64,000 bases of DNA. It comes from Roseobacter sp. SK209-2-6. Its GTDB lineage: Bacteria > Pseudomonadota > Alphaproteobacteria > Rhodobacterales > Rhodobacteraceae. Made by a program: the position numbers and the translations under genes. The stretch spans positions 108,501-172,500 of the forward strand of contig NZ_AAYC01000011.1 of the NCBI RefSeq assembly GCF_000169455.1. The letters run 5' to 3'. Below the pieces are notes generated by a model. The model was given only the letters and a program-made list of their open reading frames with translations. It made no database searches and was not told the DNA's origin. Below, one piece after another: positions 36,049 through 45,592 of this stretch (positions are counted from its first letter, which is position 1; every line of letters begins with the position of its first letter).

Positions 36049-36264
36049 ATGTCAACGATAGGATATGAAAGCTGGGCGGTGGATCTAGCCGAGGTCGGCG
36101 CGATCTACCCCTTCCAGGGTTCCGAAGTGTTGATGACCATACTGGGGGTGATCTTCTGGGTCGGATGGCACCGCATCCAGTTTGTCCGGGAAGGCAAGCA
36201 TCTGGAGGAGGCCCGCCGTGCCGGCGATCCGGATAAGGTGCGGGAACTTCTGGAAAAATACTGA
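36049..36264 (+). CDS. Small single-pass membrane protein linked to amt
   Basis: 71 residues, start ATG 36049 after GGAGAG, 12 bases downstream of amt and before the shared terminator. One hydrophobic segment (SEVLMTILGVIFWVGWHRIQF, about residues 26-45) is followed by a charged tail (EARRAGDPDKVRELLEKY). I do not recognise a named family. Its operon place suggests an accessory or regulatory subunit of the Amt protein, but nothing in the sequence proves this. Confidence 0.75.
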   Translation: MSTIGYESWAVDLAEVGAIYPFQGSEVLMTILGVIFWVGWHRIQFVREGKHLEEARRAGDPDKVRELLEKY

Positions 36265-36288
36265 CCGCAATCCCCTTGCGAAGAACAG

Positions 36289-36320
36289 AAAGAGCGGCTG
36301 GCTATCCGGCCGCTCTTTCT
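36289..36320 (+). terminator. Terminator after amt and the small membrane protein gene
   Basis: AAAGAGCGGC (36289-36298) pairs perfectly with GCCGCTCTTT (36309-36318) around a ten-base loop, ending in a short T run. Its right arm abuts the regulatory dyad before mgsA. Confidence 0.8.
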
Positions 36321-36343
36321 CTAACAGGAAAAAAATATTCCTG
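36316..36343. promoter_or_regulatory. Dyad region before mgsA
   Basis: CTAACAGGAA (36321-36330) repeats the sequence before dmmD. In addition CAGGAA (36325-36330) and TTCCTG (36338-36343) form an inverted repeat around seven A/T bases. It lies about 75-100 bases before the mgsA start. Confidence 0.45.
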
Positions 36344-36415
36344 GCATTATTGATTGAGCCTGGCGTTGGTGATAGCGTCGAATCAACGAAACACCCTGAC
36401 GGAGGACTGAATTCC

Positions 36416-37345
36416 ATGTGCGGGATTGTAGGATTATTCCTCAAAGACCAGTCACTGGCGCCCCAGCTCGGCGCGATGCTGACAGACATGCTGATCACCA
36501 TGACCGACCGCGGGCCGGACAGTGCCGGCATCGCGATCTACGGCGGCAGCGAGGCCGGGCGGGCAAAGCTCACCGTGCAATCGCATACGCCTGATGCCGA
36601 TTTCGAAACCCTGGCCGCGGACCTCAGCGAAGCGCTGCAGGACCAGGTTTCCCTGCAGCAGATCGACACCCATGCGGTGCTGGATTTGGCCTCTGAGAAG
36701 CTGGCTGACGCGCGCCGACATCTGGCGGCGCATCATGACAGCGTGCGGGTGATGAGCGAGGGCGAGAGCCTGGAGATCTACAAAGAGGTGGGCCTTCCCA
36801 AAGATGTGGCGGCGCGCTTTGATCTCGGCAGCATGAGCGGCAGCCATGGCATCGGTCATACCCGCATGGCAACCGAATCCGCTGTCACCACCATGGGGGC
36901 GCATCCCTTCAACACCGGCCTCGACCAGTGCCTGGTGCACAATGGCTCGCTCTCCAACCACAACTCCCTGCGCCGCAAATTGCGCCGCGAAGGGGTGCAT
37001 ATCCAGACCGAGAACGACACCGAAGTTGGAGCCGCCTATCTGACTTGGAAGATGCGCGAAGGTGCTTCGCTGGGTGAAGCACTGGAGTCGAGCCTCGACG
37101 ATCTCGACGGGTTCTTCACCTTTGTGGTCGGCACCAAGGACGGCTTTGGCGTGGTTCGCGACCCGATCGCCTGCAAGCCCGCGGTTATGGCTGAGACAGA
37201 CCAATATGTGGCCTTTGGCTCGGAATACCGCGCCCTGGTCAACCTGCCCGGCATCGAAGACGCCCGGGTCTGGGAACCAGAGCCCGCAACGGTCTACTTC
37301 TGGAGCCACAACGATGCTTCGACCTCTCAGGACAAGGCGGCCTGA
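36416..37345 (+). CDS. mgsA: N-methylglutamate synthase subunit A, glutamine amidotransferase-like
   Basis: 309 residues from ATG 36416; the frame is open upstream but MCGIVGLF is the required start, because Cys2 is the N-terminal nucleophile of class II glutamine amidotransferases. Further family marks are TDRGPDSAGIA, GHTRMATES and HNGSLSNHNSLRR. With MgsB and MgsC it makes N-methylglutamate from gamma-glutamylmethylamide and 2-oxoglutarate; this subunit releases methylamine from the amide. It lies one base before mgsB. Also named GlxB in older annotations. Confidence 0.92.
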   Translation: MCGIVGLFLKDQSLAPQLGAMLTDMLITMTDRGPDSAGIAIYGGSEAGRAKLTVQSHTPDADFETLAADLSEALQDQVSLQQIDTHAVLDLASEKLADARRHLAAHHDSVRVMSEGESLEIYKEVGLPKDVAARFDLGSMSGSHGIGHTRMATESAVTTMGAHPFNTGLDQCLVHNGSLSNHNSLRRKLRREGVHIQTENDTEVGAAYLTWKMREGASLGEALESSLDDLDGFFTFVVGTKDGFGVVRDPIACKPAVMAETDQYVAFGSEYRALVNLPGIEDARVWEPEPATVYFWSHNDASTSQDKAA

Positions 37346-37346
37346 T

Positions 37347-38024
37347 ATGCAGCAATTTGATCTGGAAGCACAGGGGCTGCGCGCCCTCAACTCGACCCTG
37401 CATGAGCAGGCGGGCAGCAGCAATCAAACCCAATGGGAAGTGGTGAACCCGCGTGGCAGCCATGCCATCGCCGTCGGCCTCGACGCACCGATTGAGGTCA
37501 ATGTGAAAGGCTCCACCGGCTATTATTGCGCCGGCATGAACCAGCAGGCCACCGTGCATGTGCATGGTTCTGCCGGGCCTGGCGTGGCCGAGAACATGAT
37601 GAGCGGCACGGTGATTGTCGAAGGCGATGCCTCGCAATATGCGGGCGCCACCGGTCATGGCGGCACCCTAGTGATCAAGGGCAATGCCTCCTCGCGCTGC
37701 GGCATTTCGATGAAGGGCATCGACATCATCGTGCATGGCAATATCGGCCATATGTCCGCCTTCATGGCGCAGTCCGGCAATCTGGTGGTCTGCGGCGATG
37801 CCGGCGACGCCCTGGGTGACAGCCTTTACGAGGCGCGTCTCTTTGTGCGCGGATCGGTCAAATCGTTGGGGGCGGATTGCATCGAAAAAGAGATTCGGCC
37901 TGAGCACCTGGAACTGCTGGCAGAGCTTTTGGAACGCGGCGGCTGCGACGCCAAGCCGGAAGAGTTCAAACGCTACGGCTCGGCCCGCAAACTTTACAAC
38001 TTCAACATCGACAATGCTTACTGA
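37347..38024 (+). CDS. mgsB: N-methylglutamate synthase subunit B, GXGXG-motif protein
   Basis: 225 residues from ATG 37347, one base after the mgsA stop. It matches the C-terminal beta-helix domain of glutamate synthase: repeated glycine-rich turns (VHVHGSAGPGVAENMMSGTV, GDASQYAGATGHGGTLVIKG, NIGHMSAFMAQSGNLVVCGD). It has a structural role in the complex and forms part of the ammonia or methylamine tunnel. Older name GlxC. Confidence 0.92.
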   Translation: MQQFDLEAQGLRALNSTLHEQAGSSNQTQWEVVNPRGSHAIAVGLDAPIEVNVKGSTGYYCAGMNQQATVHVHGSAGPGVAENMMSGTVIVEGDASQYAGATGHGGTLVIKGNASSRCGISMKGIDIIVHGNIGHMSAFMAQSGNLVVCGDAGDALGDSLYEARLFVRGSVKSLGADCIEKEIRPEHLELLAELLERGGCDAKPEEFKRYGSARKLYNFNIDNAY

Positions 38025-38034
38025 GGGGATGGAG

Positions 38035-39372
38035 ATGAAAGACGACAATCACGGCATTCCCCGGACGGTTCCGATCCAGTCGGCAACCTTCAGCAATCCG
38101 ATCAACGCCGAAATCCGCCGCGCTGCGGCCACCGGGATCTATGACATCCGCGGCGGCGGCGCTAAGCGCCGGGTTCCGCATTTTGACGATCTCTTGTTCC
38201 TGGGCGCCTCGATCTCACGCTACCCGCTGGAAGGCTACCGGGAGAAATGCGAGACCAAGGTCACCCTGGGCACCCGCTTTGCCAAGAAGCCGATCGAGCT
38301 GGAAATCCCGATCACCATCGCCGGCATGAGCTTTGGAGCCTTGTCCGGCCCCGCGAAAGAAGCGCTGGGGCGCGGCGCCTCGATGGCGGGCACCTCGACC
38401 ACCACTGGTGACGGCGGCATGACGCCCGAGGAGCGCGGCCATTCCACCCAGCTGGTCTATCAGTACCTGCCTTCTCGTTACGGCATGAACCCCAATGACC
38501 TGCGCAAGGCTGATGCGATCGAGATCGTGGTGGGGCAGGGTGCCAAACCCGGCGGCGGCGGCATGCTCTTGGGGCAGAAGATCTCTGACCGGGTTGCGGA
38601 AATGCGCACCCTGCCAAAGGGCATCGACCAGCGCTCCGCCTGCCGGCACCCGGATTGGACCGGCCCCGATGATCTGGAGATCAAGATCCTGGAGCTGCGC
38701 GAAATCACCAATTGGGAAAAGCCGATCTACGTGAAGGTTGGCGGCACCCGGCCCTATTATGACACCGCTCTGGCGGTGAAGGCCGGCGCCGATGTGGTGG
38801 TTCTCGATGGCATGCAGGGTGGCACCGCTGCCACCCAGGATGTCTTTATCGAGCACGTTGGCCTGCCGACTCTGGCCTGTATCCGGCCCGCCGTGCAGGC
38901 GCTACAGGATCTGGGCGTGCACCGCGAGGTGCAGCTGGTCGTCTCCGGCGGCATCCGCACCGGTGCGGATGTGGCCAAGGCGATGGCGCTGGGGGCTGAT
39001 GCAGTCTCCATCGGCACCGCCGCCATGGTTGCCATCGGCGACAATGACCCCAAGTGGGAAGAGGAATACCAGAAACTGGGCTCCACCACCGGCGCCTATG
39101 ACGATTGGCACGAGGGCCAGGATCCGGCGGGCATCACCACCCAGGAAGCGAAACTCGCCTCCCGTCTGGACCCGGTCGAAGCGGGCCGCCGGCTGCGCAA
39201 TTACCTCAGCGTGATGACGCTGGAGGCGCAGACCATCGCGCGCGCCTGCGGCCATAATCACCTCCACAACCTGGAGCCGGAGGACCTCTGCGCTCTGACG
39301 ATGGAAGCCGCCGCCATGGCCAAAGTGCCCCTGGCGGGGACCGATTGGTATCCAGGCAAACCGGGTTTCTAA
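38035..39372 (+). CDS. mgsC: N-methylglutamate synthase subunit C, FMN-binding glutamate synthase domain
   Basis: 445 residues from ATG 38035, six bases after GAGGGG; ATG 38029 touches that site and is less likely. It matches the central FMN barrel of glutamate synthase (MSFGALSGPAKEALGRGA, TGDGGMTPEERGHS, GQGAKPGGGGMLLGQK, ADVVVLDGMQGGTAA). It transfers the methylamino group to 2-oxoglutarate with reduction. A hairpin with a T run follows before gmaS. Older name GlxD. Confidence 0.93.
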   Translation: MKDDNHGIPRTVPIQSATFSNPINAEIRRAAATGIYDIRGGGAKRRVPHFDDLLFLGASISRYPLEGYREKCETKVTLGTRFAKKPIELEIPITIAGMSFGALSGPAKEALGRGASMAGTSTTTGDGGMTPEERGHSTQLVYQYLPSRYGMNPNDLRKADAIEIVVGQGAKPGGGGMLLGQKISDRVAEMRTLPKGIDQRSACRHPDWTGPDDLEIKILELREITNWEKPIYVKVGGTRPYYDTALAVKAGADVVVLDGMQGGTAATQDVFIEHVGLPTLACIRPAVQALQDLGVHREVQLVVSGGIRTGADVAKAMALGADAVSIGTAAMVAIGDNDPKWEEEYQKLGSTTGAYDDWHEGQDPAGITTQEAKLASRLDPVEAGRRLRNYLSVMTLEAQTIARACGHNHLHNLEPEDLCALTMEAAAMAKVPLAGTDWYPGKPGF

Positions 39373-39383
39373 ACAGCAATACC

Positions 39384-39416
39384 AAAGGCGCGGCGGTTTC
39401 ATTGCTGCGCCTTTTT
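39384..39416 (+). terminator. Hairpin with T run between mgsC and gmaS
   Basis: AAAGGCGC (39384-39391) pairs with GCGCCTTT (39407-39414) and is followed by more T. It lies inside an apparent operon, so it may lower gmaS transcription relative to mgsABC or protect the mgs mRNA end; gmaS may also have its own start. Confidence 0.65.
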
Positions 39417-39455
39417 CAGATGAAAACAGGACAACAGGGAAAGGGGAGACAGACC

Positions 39456-40784
39456 ATGACGACAGATCTGGCTGCTTTCGCCAAAGAAAAAGGCGTCAAG
39501 TATTTCATGATATCCTTCACCGATCTGTTCGGTGGGCAGCGGGCCAAGCTGGTTCCGGCGCGGGCAATCGCGGATATGCAAGAGGATGGCGCAGGTTTTG
39601 CAGGTTTTGCCACCTGGCTCGACCTCACCCCAGCGCACCCGGACATGCTGGCGGTGCCGGATCCCGACGCGGTGATCCAGCTGCCATGGAACCCCGAAAT
39701 TGCTTGGGTGCCTGGCAATTGCGTGATGGAGGGCGAGGATGTCGCACAGGCGCCGCGCAACGTGCTGCGCCGTCTGATCAAAGAAGCTGCGGACGAGGGC
39801 CTTCACGTCAAGACCGGCATCGAGGCAGAGTTCTTCCTGCTGACCCCGGACGGCGAGCAAATCTCCGACCCCTTCGATAGTGCCGAAAAACCCTGCTATG
39901 ACCAGCAGGCGATGATGCGCCGCCTGGATGTGATTCAGGAAATCAGCGACTACATGCTGGAACTCGGCTGGGGTGCTTACCAGAACGACCACGAAGACGC
40001 CAATGGCCAGTGGGAGATGAACTGGGACTTTGATGATGCGCTGAAGACCGCGGATAAGCACTCTTTCTTCAAGTTCATGGCAAAATCCGTGGCCGAGAAA
40101 CATGGCTTCCGCGCCACCTTCATGCCCAAGCCCATCGAGGGTCTGACCGGCAATGGCTGTCATGCGCATATCTCCGTCTGGGACGCTGCGGGCTCGGATG
40201 CCAGCGTGAATGTCTTTGCAGGCGAGGGCGAGGGTCCGACCGGCGAAGTGGGCCTTGGTGAGCGCGGCAAGCACTTCCTCGGCGGTATCATGAAACATGC
40301 TTCTGCCCTGGCGGCGATCACCAACCCGACGGTGAACAGCTATAAGCGGATCAATGCGCCGCGCACCATGTCCGGGGCCACCTGGGCGCCCAATACTGTG
40401 ACTTGGACCGGCAATAACCGCACCCATATGGTACGGGTGCCGGGACCCGGCCGTTTTGAACTGCGGCTGCCTGATGGGGCCACCAACCCCTACTTGTTGC
40501 AGGCGGTAATCATCGCAGCGGGGCTGTCCGGTATCCGTACCAAGGCAGATCCGGGCCCACGGCATGACATTGACATGTACGCCGAAGGCCATACCATCAC
40601 CGATGCGCCGAAACTGCCTCTCAACATGCTGGATGCCCTGCGCGAATACGACAAGGACGAAGAGCTGAAGGCAATGATGGGCAAGGAGTTCTCCAACGCC
40701 TATCTGAAGATGAAGCAGCAGGAATGGAACTCCTTCGTGAGCCACTTCAGCCGCTGGGAGCGCGACAACACTCTTGACATCTAA
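39456..40784 (+). CDS. gmaS: Gamma-glutamylmethylamide synthetase
   Basis: 442 residues from ATG 39456 after AAAGGGGAG. It belongs to the glutamine synthetase fold (GIEAEFFLL, NGCHAHISVWD, NPTVNSYKRINAPRTMSG) but is of the GmaS type: it joins methylamine to glutamate with ATP. It is the entry step of the indirect methylamine pathway, and its product feeds MgsABC encoded just upstream. GmaS is the usual marker gene for methylamine use by marine Roseobacters. The ATP-site and glutamate-site motifs are intact. Confidence 0.94.
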   Translation: MTTDLAAFAKEKGVKYFMISFTDLFGGQRAKLVPARAIADMQEDGAGFAGFATWLDLTPAHPDMLAVPDPDAVIQLPWNPEIAWVPGNCVMEGEDVAQAPRNVLRRLIKEAADEGLHVKTGIEAEFFLLTPDGEQISDPFDSAEKPCYDQQAMMRRLDVIQEISDYMLELGWGAYQNDHEDANGQWEMNWDFDDALKTADKHSFFKFMAKSVAEKHGFRATFMPKPIEGLTGNGCHAHISVWDAAGSDASVNVFAGEGEGPTGEVGLGERGKHFLGGIMKHASALAAITNPTVNSYKRINAPRTMSGATWAPNTVTWTGNNRTHMVRVPGPGRFELRLPDGATNPYLLQAVIIAAGLSGIRTKADPGPRHDIDMYAEGHTITDAPKLPLNMLDALREYDKDEELKAMMGKEFSNAYLKMKQQEWNSFVSHFSRWERDNTLDI

Positions 40785-40835
40785 CTGTCCGGTTCCGGCA
40801 GGTCCACCTTCCCCAGGTTTCCCTCCCTGCCAATG

Positions 40836-40862
40836 CCCCGGCTTTGCGGCCGGGGTTTTTTG
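40836..40862 (+). terminator. Intrinsic terminator after gmaS
   Basis: CCCCGGC (40836-40842) pairs with GCCGGGG (40849-40855) around six bases and is followed by six T. It separates gmaS from the convergent hemoglobin gene. Confidence 0.9.
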
Positions 40863-40872
40863 TTTCAGGCCG

Positions 40873-41304
40873 TTAGCTGGACGCAGGCGCCTGCTGCGCC
40901 GGAGCCTCCAGCCGCCAGTCGGGCACATCATTGACCAAAGAGAGCGCGGCCCGGCGCAGGCTGGCGCGCAGCCGTTCCACCGCCGGGCCTTCCATGGCGC
41001 AATCTTGAAGTGCGGCATCAAAGGTTTCGAGCCAGAGCTCCGCATCGGCCTCGCGGATCGGCACATGAGCATGGATTTCGCGCATGTTCATATGGCCAAA
41101 GCGTTCCTTATAATAGGCCCGCCCGCCCAGAAAACCGCAGAGGAATTCGAACTGCGTTTGCCGGGTGTGGTTGAGGCCATGGCCGCGGAAATGCAGCCGG
41201 TGCAGCGCATGCACCGCCGGGTCGGTTTCCATCCGGTCATAGAACCGCTCCACCAATTTCCGAAGGCGGGCCTCTCCGCCGATTTGCTCCAATGCGCTTT
41301 TCAT
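40873..41304 (-). CDS. Truncated hemoglobin (group II/III-like)
   Basis: 143 residues from ATG 41304 with GGGAGCGGAG before it. It shows a trHb pattern: LRKLVERFYDRMETDPAVHALH (B/C region), EFLCGFLGGRAYYKERFGHMNMREIHAHVPI with the proximal histidine in the F region, and ALQDC further on. Such globins handle oxygen, NO or reactive nitrogen. Its place beside an oxygen- and heme-dependent amine oxidation cluster may reflect oxygen supply or NO protection of the heme enzyme (inference). A CAGGAA half-site lies upstream at 41320-41325. Confidence 0.85.
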   Translation of the reverse strand: MKSALEQIGGEARLRKLVERFYDRMETDPAVHALHRLHFRGHGLNHTRQTQFEFLCGFLGGRAYYKERFGHMNMREIHAHVPIREADAELWLETFDAALQDCAMEGPAVERLRASLRRAALSLVNDVPDWRLEAPAQQAPASS

Positions 41305-41437
41305 CTCCGCTCCCAAACATTCCTGATGTGAAAAATAATTTAACACCAGTATTGCTTCGCCCGCAGCTTTGAGCAAGTCTGCTGGCGGGATTTCATGCGG
41401 GTTCTGTTGTTGCCCATGTTCGGTTCCTGGAGGGCCA

Positions 41438-42301
41438 ATGAGTGCTTTAAGTCTAGGTTTGATTGCGGCCCTGTGTTGGGGCCTGCATGATTTCTCAGTC
41501 CGGTTTCTGAAGGATCAGGTGCCGCTGATGGGTTCCCTCATGGTGGTCCTGGCTGTGGGCCTGCTTTATGAGGCCGGCGGCATTGCTCTCGCAGGGGCGG
41601 GGTTTCTGCTGCCGGGCGGTGCCAGTTTCTACGCAGTGGCCGCCGGGCTTTGCTATCTGATCGCGGGCCTTGCCCTCTATGCGGCTTTCCGGCGAGGGCC
41701 GGTGGCCCTGGTGGCGCCGCTGATCGCCAGCTATCCGATCCTTTCGGTGCTCTTCGCGCTGTGGCAGGGGGCCGAGGTGCCGCTGTGGCAATGGCTGGCG
41801 GTGCTGATCATCGTTGCCGGAGTTGGCTTTGCCGCCGGCGGCGAGACAGAACATGAAACCGGGCATGGGGAGGAAAGCACCAATGCAGGCGGCGGAGGAA
41901 CAGCCGTTGCCCTGTCGCTGATCGCTGCGGCGGGGTTTGCCAGCACCTTTGCCCTGGGCCAGACCGCTGCTCTGGTGGATCCGGCGGCGGCCAACCTGCT
42001 GACCCGTCTCACGGCGCTGACCCTCTTGCTGGTGCTGATGCTTCTGACTCACCAGTCCTTCTGGCCCGGACTGAAACCCCTGCCGGTTCTGATCGTGATG
42101 GGCCTCTTGGACGGGGTGGCGCTGCAATCGGTGCTGGCGGCGGGCAGCCTGCCACGGGCTGAATTCGCCTCGGTGGCCTCTTCGGTATTCGGCATGCTGA
42201 CAGTCGTTCTAGCCTGGGCCTTTCTGCGCGAGACGATGCGCCTGCAGCAGTGGCTGGGCTGCGTGGCGGCCTTTGCTGGGATCGCTGTGCTGGCTTACTG
42301 A
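41438..42301 (+). CDS. DMT-superfamily (EamA) membrane transporter
   Basis: 287 residues from ATG 41438 after CTGGAGG. It has about ten hydrophobic helices arranged as two EamA repeats (residues 1-130 and 150-287) split by a Glu/His/Gly-rich cytoplasmic loop (ETEHETGHGEESTNAGGGG). The family exports or imports small metabolites; substrate cannot be told. It is divergent from the hemoglobin gene and convergent with the LysR gene. Confidence 0.82.
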   Translation: MSALSLGLIAALCWGLHDFSVRFLKDQVPLMGSLMVVLAVGLLYEAGGIALAGAGFLLPGGASFYAVAAGLCYLIAGLALYAAFRRGPVALVAPLIASYPILSVLFALWQGAEVPLWQWLAVLIIVAGVGFAAGGETEHETGHGEESTNAGGGGTAVALSLIAAAGFASTFALGQTAALVDPAAANLLTRLTALTLLLVLMLLTHQSFWPGLKPLPVLIVMGLLDGVALQSVLAAGSLPRAEFASVASSVFGMLTVVLAWAFLRETMRLQQWLGCVAAFAGIAVLAY

Positions 42302-42328
42302 AGAGGCCTTGTCAAAACGGGTGCCAAT

Positions 42329-43270
42329 TCAGACACCGGCGGCCCGGCCGGCATAGCGTTTGCGCTGCGCGCTCTGCTCAATGAGCCAGTTCTCGACAAT
42401 CTGCTTTTCGGGAAAGCCTTTGTGGCTGGTGTTTTTCAGCAGGTAATAGCCGGACTCGGTGCGCACGGCCCGGTCTCCCAAGGGGCGGACCAACTCGCCG
42501 GCCTCCAGCAGGTGGTCCACCAGATGCCCCCAACCAAGTGCCACGCCTAGCCCATCCAGCGCGGCCTGGATCGCCAGAGGGTAGGTGTTGAAGGCTACCG
42601 CGCGCTCCAGCGGCGCATCGCTGACATCGCTGCGGGTCAGCCAGGTTTTCCAGGTCATCCACTCCGCATGGCTGCTGGTCACCTCGATCAGGTCAAGATC
42701 CGGCAAGGAGGCCAGATCCCCCGCCTTTGGGTTGCGCGCCAGATAGCGCGGGCTGCAGACGGGAAACACCGTCTCGCCAAAGAGCATATGCGACTCATAT
42801 CCGGGCCAGTCGCCCTCGCCGCGCAGGATCGAGAGATCCATCTCATTGGCGAGGCATTCGGCGTCGCTGTCCGAAGAGACCAGGGTGATTTTCACCCGCG
42901 CGTTGGAGCGGTTGAACTTGCGCAGGCGCGGCATCAGCCAGAGTGCTGCAACCGAGTTTGTTGCCGCCAGATTGATCGAATTGGCCTGATGATTGGCAAA
43001 CATGTCCCGGCTGGCCTCGCGCAGGATGTCCATCGAGCGCTCAACCGAGGTAAGCAGCGTGCCGCCCTGCTGGGTCAGAGTGATCGAGCGGTTGCCGCGC
43101 ACAAAAAGCGGCACGTTGTAGTGCTGCTCCAAGAGGCGCACCTTGCGGCTGATTGCGGTCTCGGAGATGTTCAGCTCATCGCTGGCACGAGCAAAGCTGC
43201 CGGTTTTGGCTGCGGCTTCAAATGCTAAAAGATAGTCCAGCGGCGGAAGAATCTTCTTCTTGCTCAGCAT
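42329..43270 (-). CDS. LysR-family transcriptional regulator, divergent from tmoX
   Basis: 313 residues from ATG 43270 (GTG 43282 is an in-frame alternative without a better site). The N-terminal helix-turn-helix (FEAAAKTGSFARASDELNIS, then ETAISRKVRLLEQH) is followed by the LysR effector domain from about residue 90. It resembles the GcvA/BetI-adjacent type of LysR proteins. Its divergent place next to tmoXWV-tdm makes it the likely local regulator of trimethylamine N-oxide uptake. Confidence 0.9.
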   Translation of the reverse strand: MLSKKKILPPLDYLLAFEAAAKTGSFARASDELNISETAISRKVRLLEQHYNVPLFVRGNRSITLTQQGGTLLTSVERSMDILREASRDMFANHQANSINLAATNSVAALWLMPRLRKFNRSNARVKITLVSSDSDAECLANEMDLSILRGEGDWPGYESHMLFGETVFPVCSPRYLARNPKAGDLASLPDLDLIEVTSSHAEWMTWKTWLTRSDVSDAPLERAVAFNTYPLAIQAALDGLGVALGWGHLVDHLLEAGELVRPLGDRAVRTESGYYLLKNTSHKGFPEKQIVENWLIEQSAQRKRYAGRAAGV

Positions 43271-43330
43271 GTGAACGGGCACTCCAGATTGGGCACTTGC
43301 AGCGCGAATGTTTATTTTTGGGGAATTTAT

Positions 43331-43344
43331 TTTCCTGACAAGGA
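43331..43344. promoter_or_regulatory. TTTCCTGACAAGGA site between LysR gene and tmoX
   Basis: The sequence matches the form TTTCCTRACARGRA seen before dmmD. It lies about 60 bases before the LysR gene start and 190 bases before tmoX. It may be a shared operator of the island, although its right half is imperfect. Confidence 0.35.
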
Positions 43345-43414
43345 GTGCCCCGAATCGTCAATAGGCTGATTAAACCATGAAAATTATCATTTGCCTCTAA
43401 TTTCTTTAGCCTAA

Positions 43415-44488
<1,074 letters not shown>

Positions 44489-44563
44489 CTTTCGCTCTAG
44501 ATCTATACGTGGCCCGCGGCACAACCCGCCGGGCCGCGTTTGCCCCCAGTACCGGACCTTCCC

Positions 44564-45592
44564 ATGCCCTCCTCATCCCCCGTGATCTCAGCCAAAAACG
44601 TCTGGAAGCTCTTTGGAGCCTCGCCAGAGAAATATCTCGCCAATATGGCCCCGGGCCGCTCCTTCGATGATATCCGCGCCGATGGCTACATTGCCGGGGT
44701 CAAGGATGTTTCGATCGAGGTCGGGCACGGCGAAATGCTGGTGATCATGGGGCTGTCCGGGTCCGGCAAATCCACCCTGGTGCGCTGTTTTTCCCGCCTG
44801 CACGACATCACCGGCGGCACCATCGAGGTCGAGGGCCAGGACATCATGGCCATGGATGAGCGCGCGCTGATTGAGCTGCGCCGCAACAAGATGGGCATGG
44901 TGTTCCAGTCCTTTGGGCTGCTGCCGCACCGCACGGTTCTGGAGAATGTGGCTTTTCCGCTAGAGATGCGCGGCCAGGACCGTCACGAACGCCGTGCCCG
45001 CGCGCTGGAGGTGATCCGCCTGGTCGGGCTGGAGGGGCGCGAAGAATACTTCCCCCGCGAGCTTTCCGGCGGCCAGCAGCAGCGGGTGGGCATTGCGCGC
45101 TCATTAGCGATTGAGCCGGACATCTGGTTCCTGGATGAGCCTTTCTCGGCGCTGGATCCGCTGATCCGCCGCGAGATGCAGGATGAGTTCCTGCGCCTGC
45201 AGGAGATGCTGGGCAAGACCATTGTCTTCATCACCCATGACTTCGACGAGGCCCTGCGCCTGGCGGATCGGATTGCCATCATGCGCAATGGCGCGGTGGA
45301 GCAATGCGACACCCCGGATCAGATTGTGATGAATCCGGCCACGGAATATGTGGCCAAATTCACCGAAGAGATCGACAAGGCCCGCGTTGTCCACGCCCGC
45401 GGGCTGGCCTCACCGCTGAATGGCACCGCAGTGGAGGGCGCTGCAATCGATGGCGGCGCTACGATCCATGATCTCGCACGCCTCTTGATCAATGACACCC
45501 GCGCGCATCTACCCGTCGCCGATGCCAAAGGAGCCGTGACCGGCGTGCTGCAGCGGCAAAAGGCGCTTGATCTCCTGCTGGGAGACGCCTGA
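44564..45592 (+). CDS. tmoW: Trimethylamine N-oxide ABC transporter ATPase
   Basis: 342 residues from ATG 44564; a TTG eight codons upstream is possible. Walker A is GLSGSGKSTLVRC, the signature LSGGQQQRVG, and Walker B IWFLDEPFSALD. A single CBS-like segment closes the protein (THLPVAD-type region, about 300-340), as in glycine betaine ATPases of the ProV/OpuAA type. It overlaps tmoV by one base. The choice of TMAO over betaine rests on the neighbouring tdm. Confidence 0.88.
   Translation: MPSSSPVISAKNVWKLFGASPEKYLANMAPGRSFDDIRADGYIAGVKDVSIEVGHGEMLVIMGLSGSGKSTLVRCFSRLHDITGGTIEVEGQDIMAMDERALIELRRNKMGMVFQSFGLLPHRTVLENVAFPLEMRGQDRHERRARALEVIRLVGLEGREEYFPRELSGGQQQRVGIARSLAIEPDIWFLDEPFSALDPLIRREMQDEFLRLQEMLGKTIVFITHDFDEALRLADRIAIMRNGAVEQCDTPDQIVMNPATEYVAKFTEEIDKARVVHARGLASPLNGTAVEGAAIDGGATIHDLARLLINDTRAHLPVADAKGAVTGVLQRQKALDLLLGDA

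Noticed and set aside
39399..41072. Minus-strand open frame of 557 codons
   Set aside because: Antisense to gmaS and across its terminator; no domain recognised.
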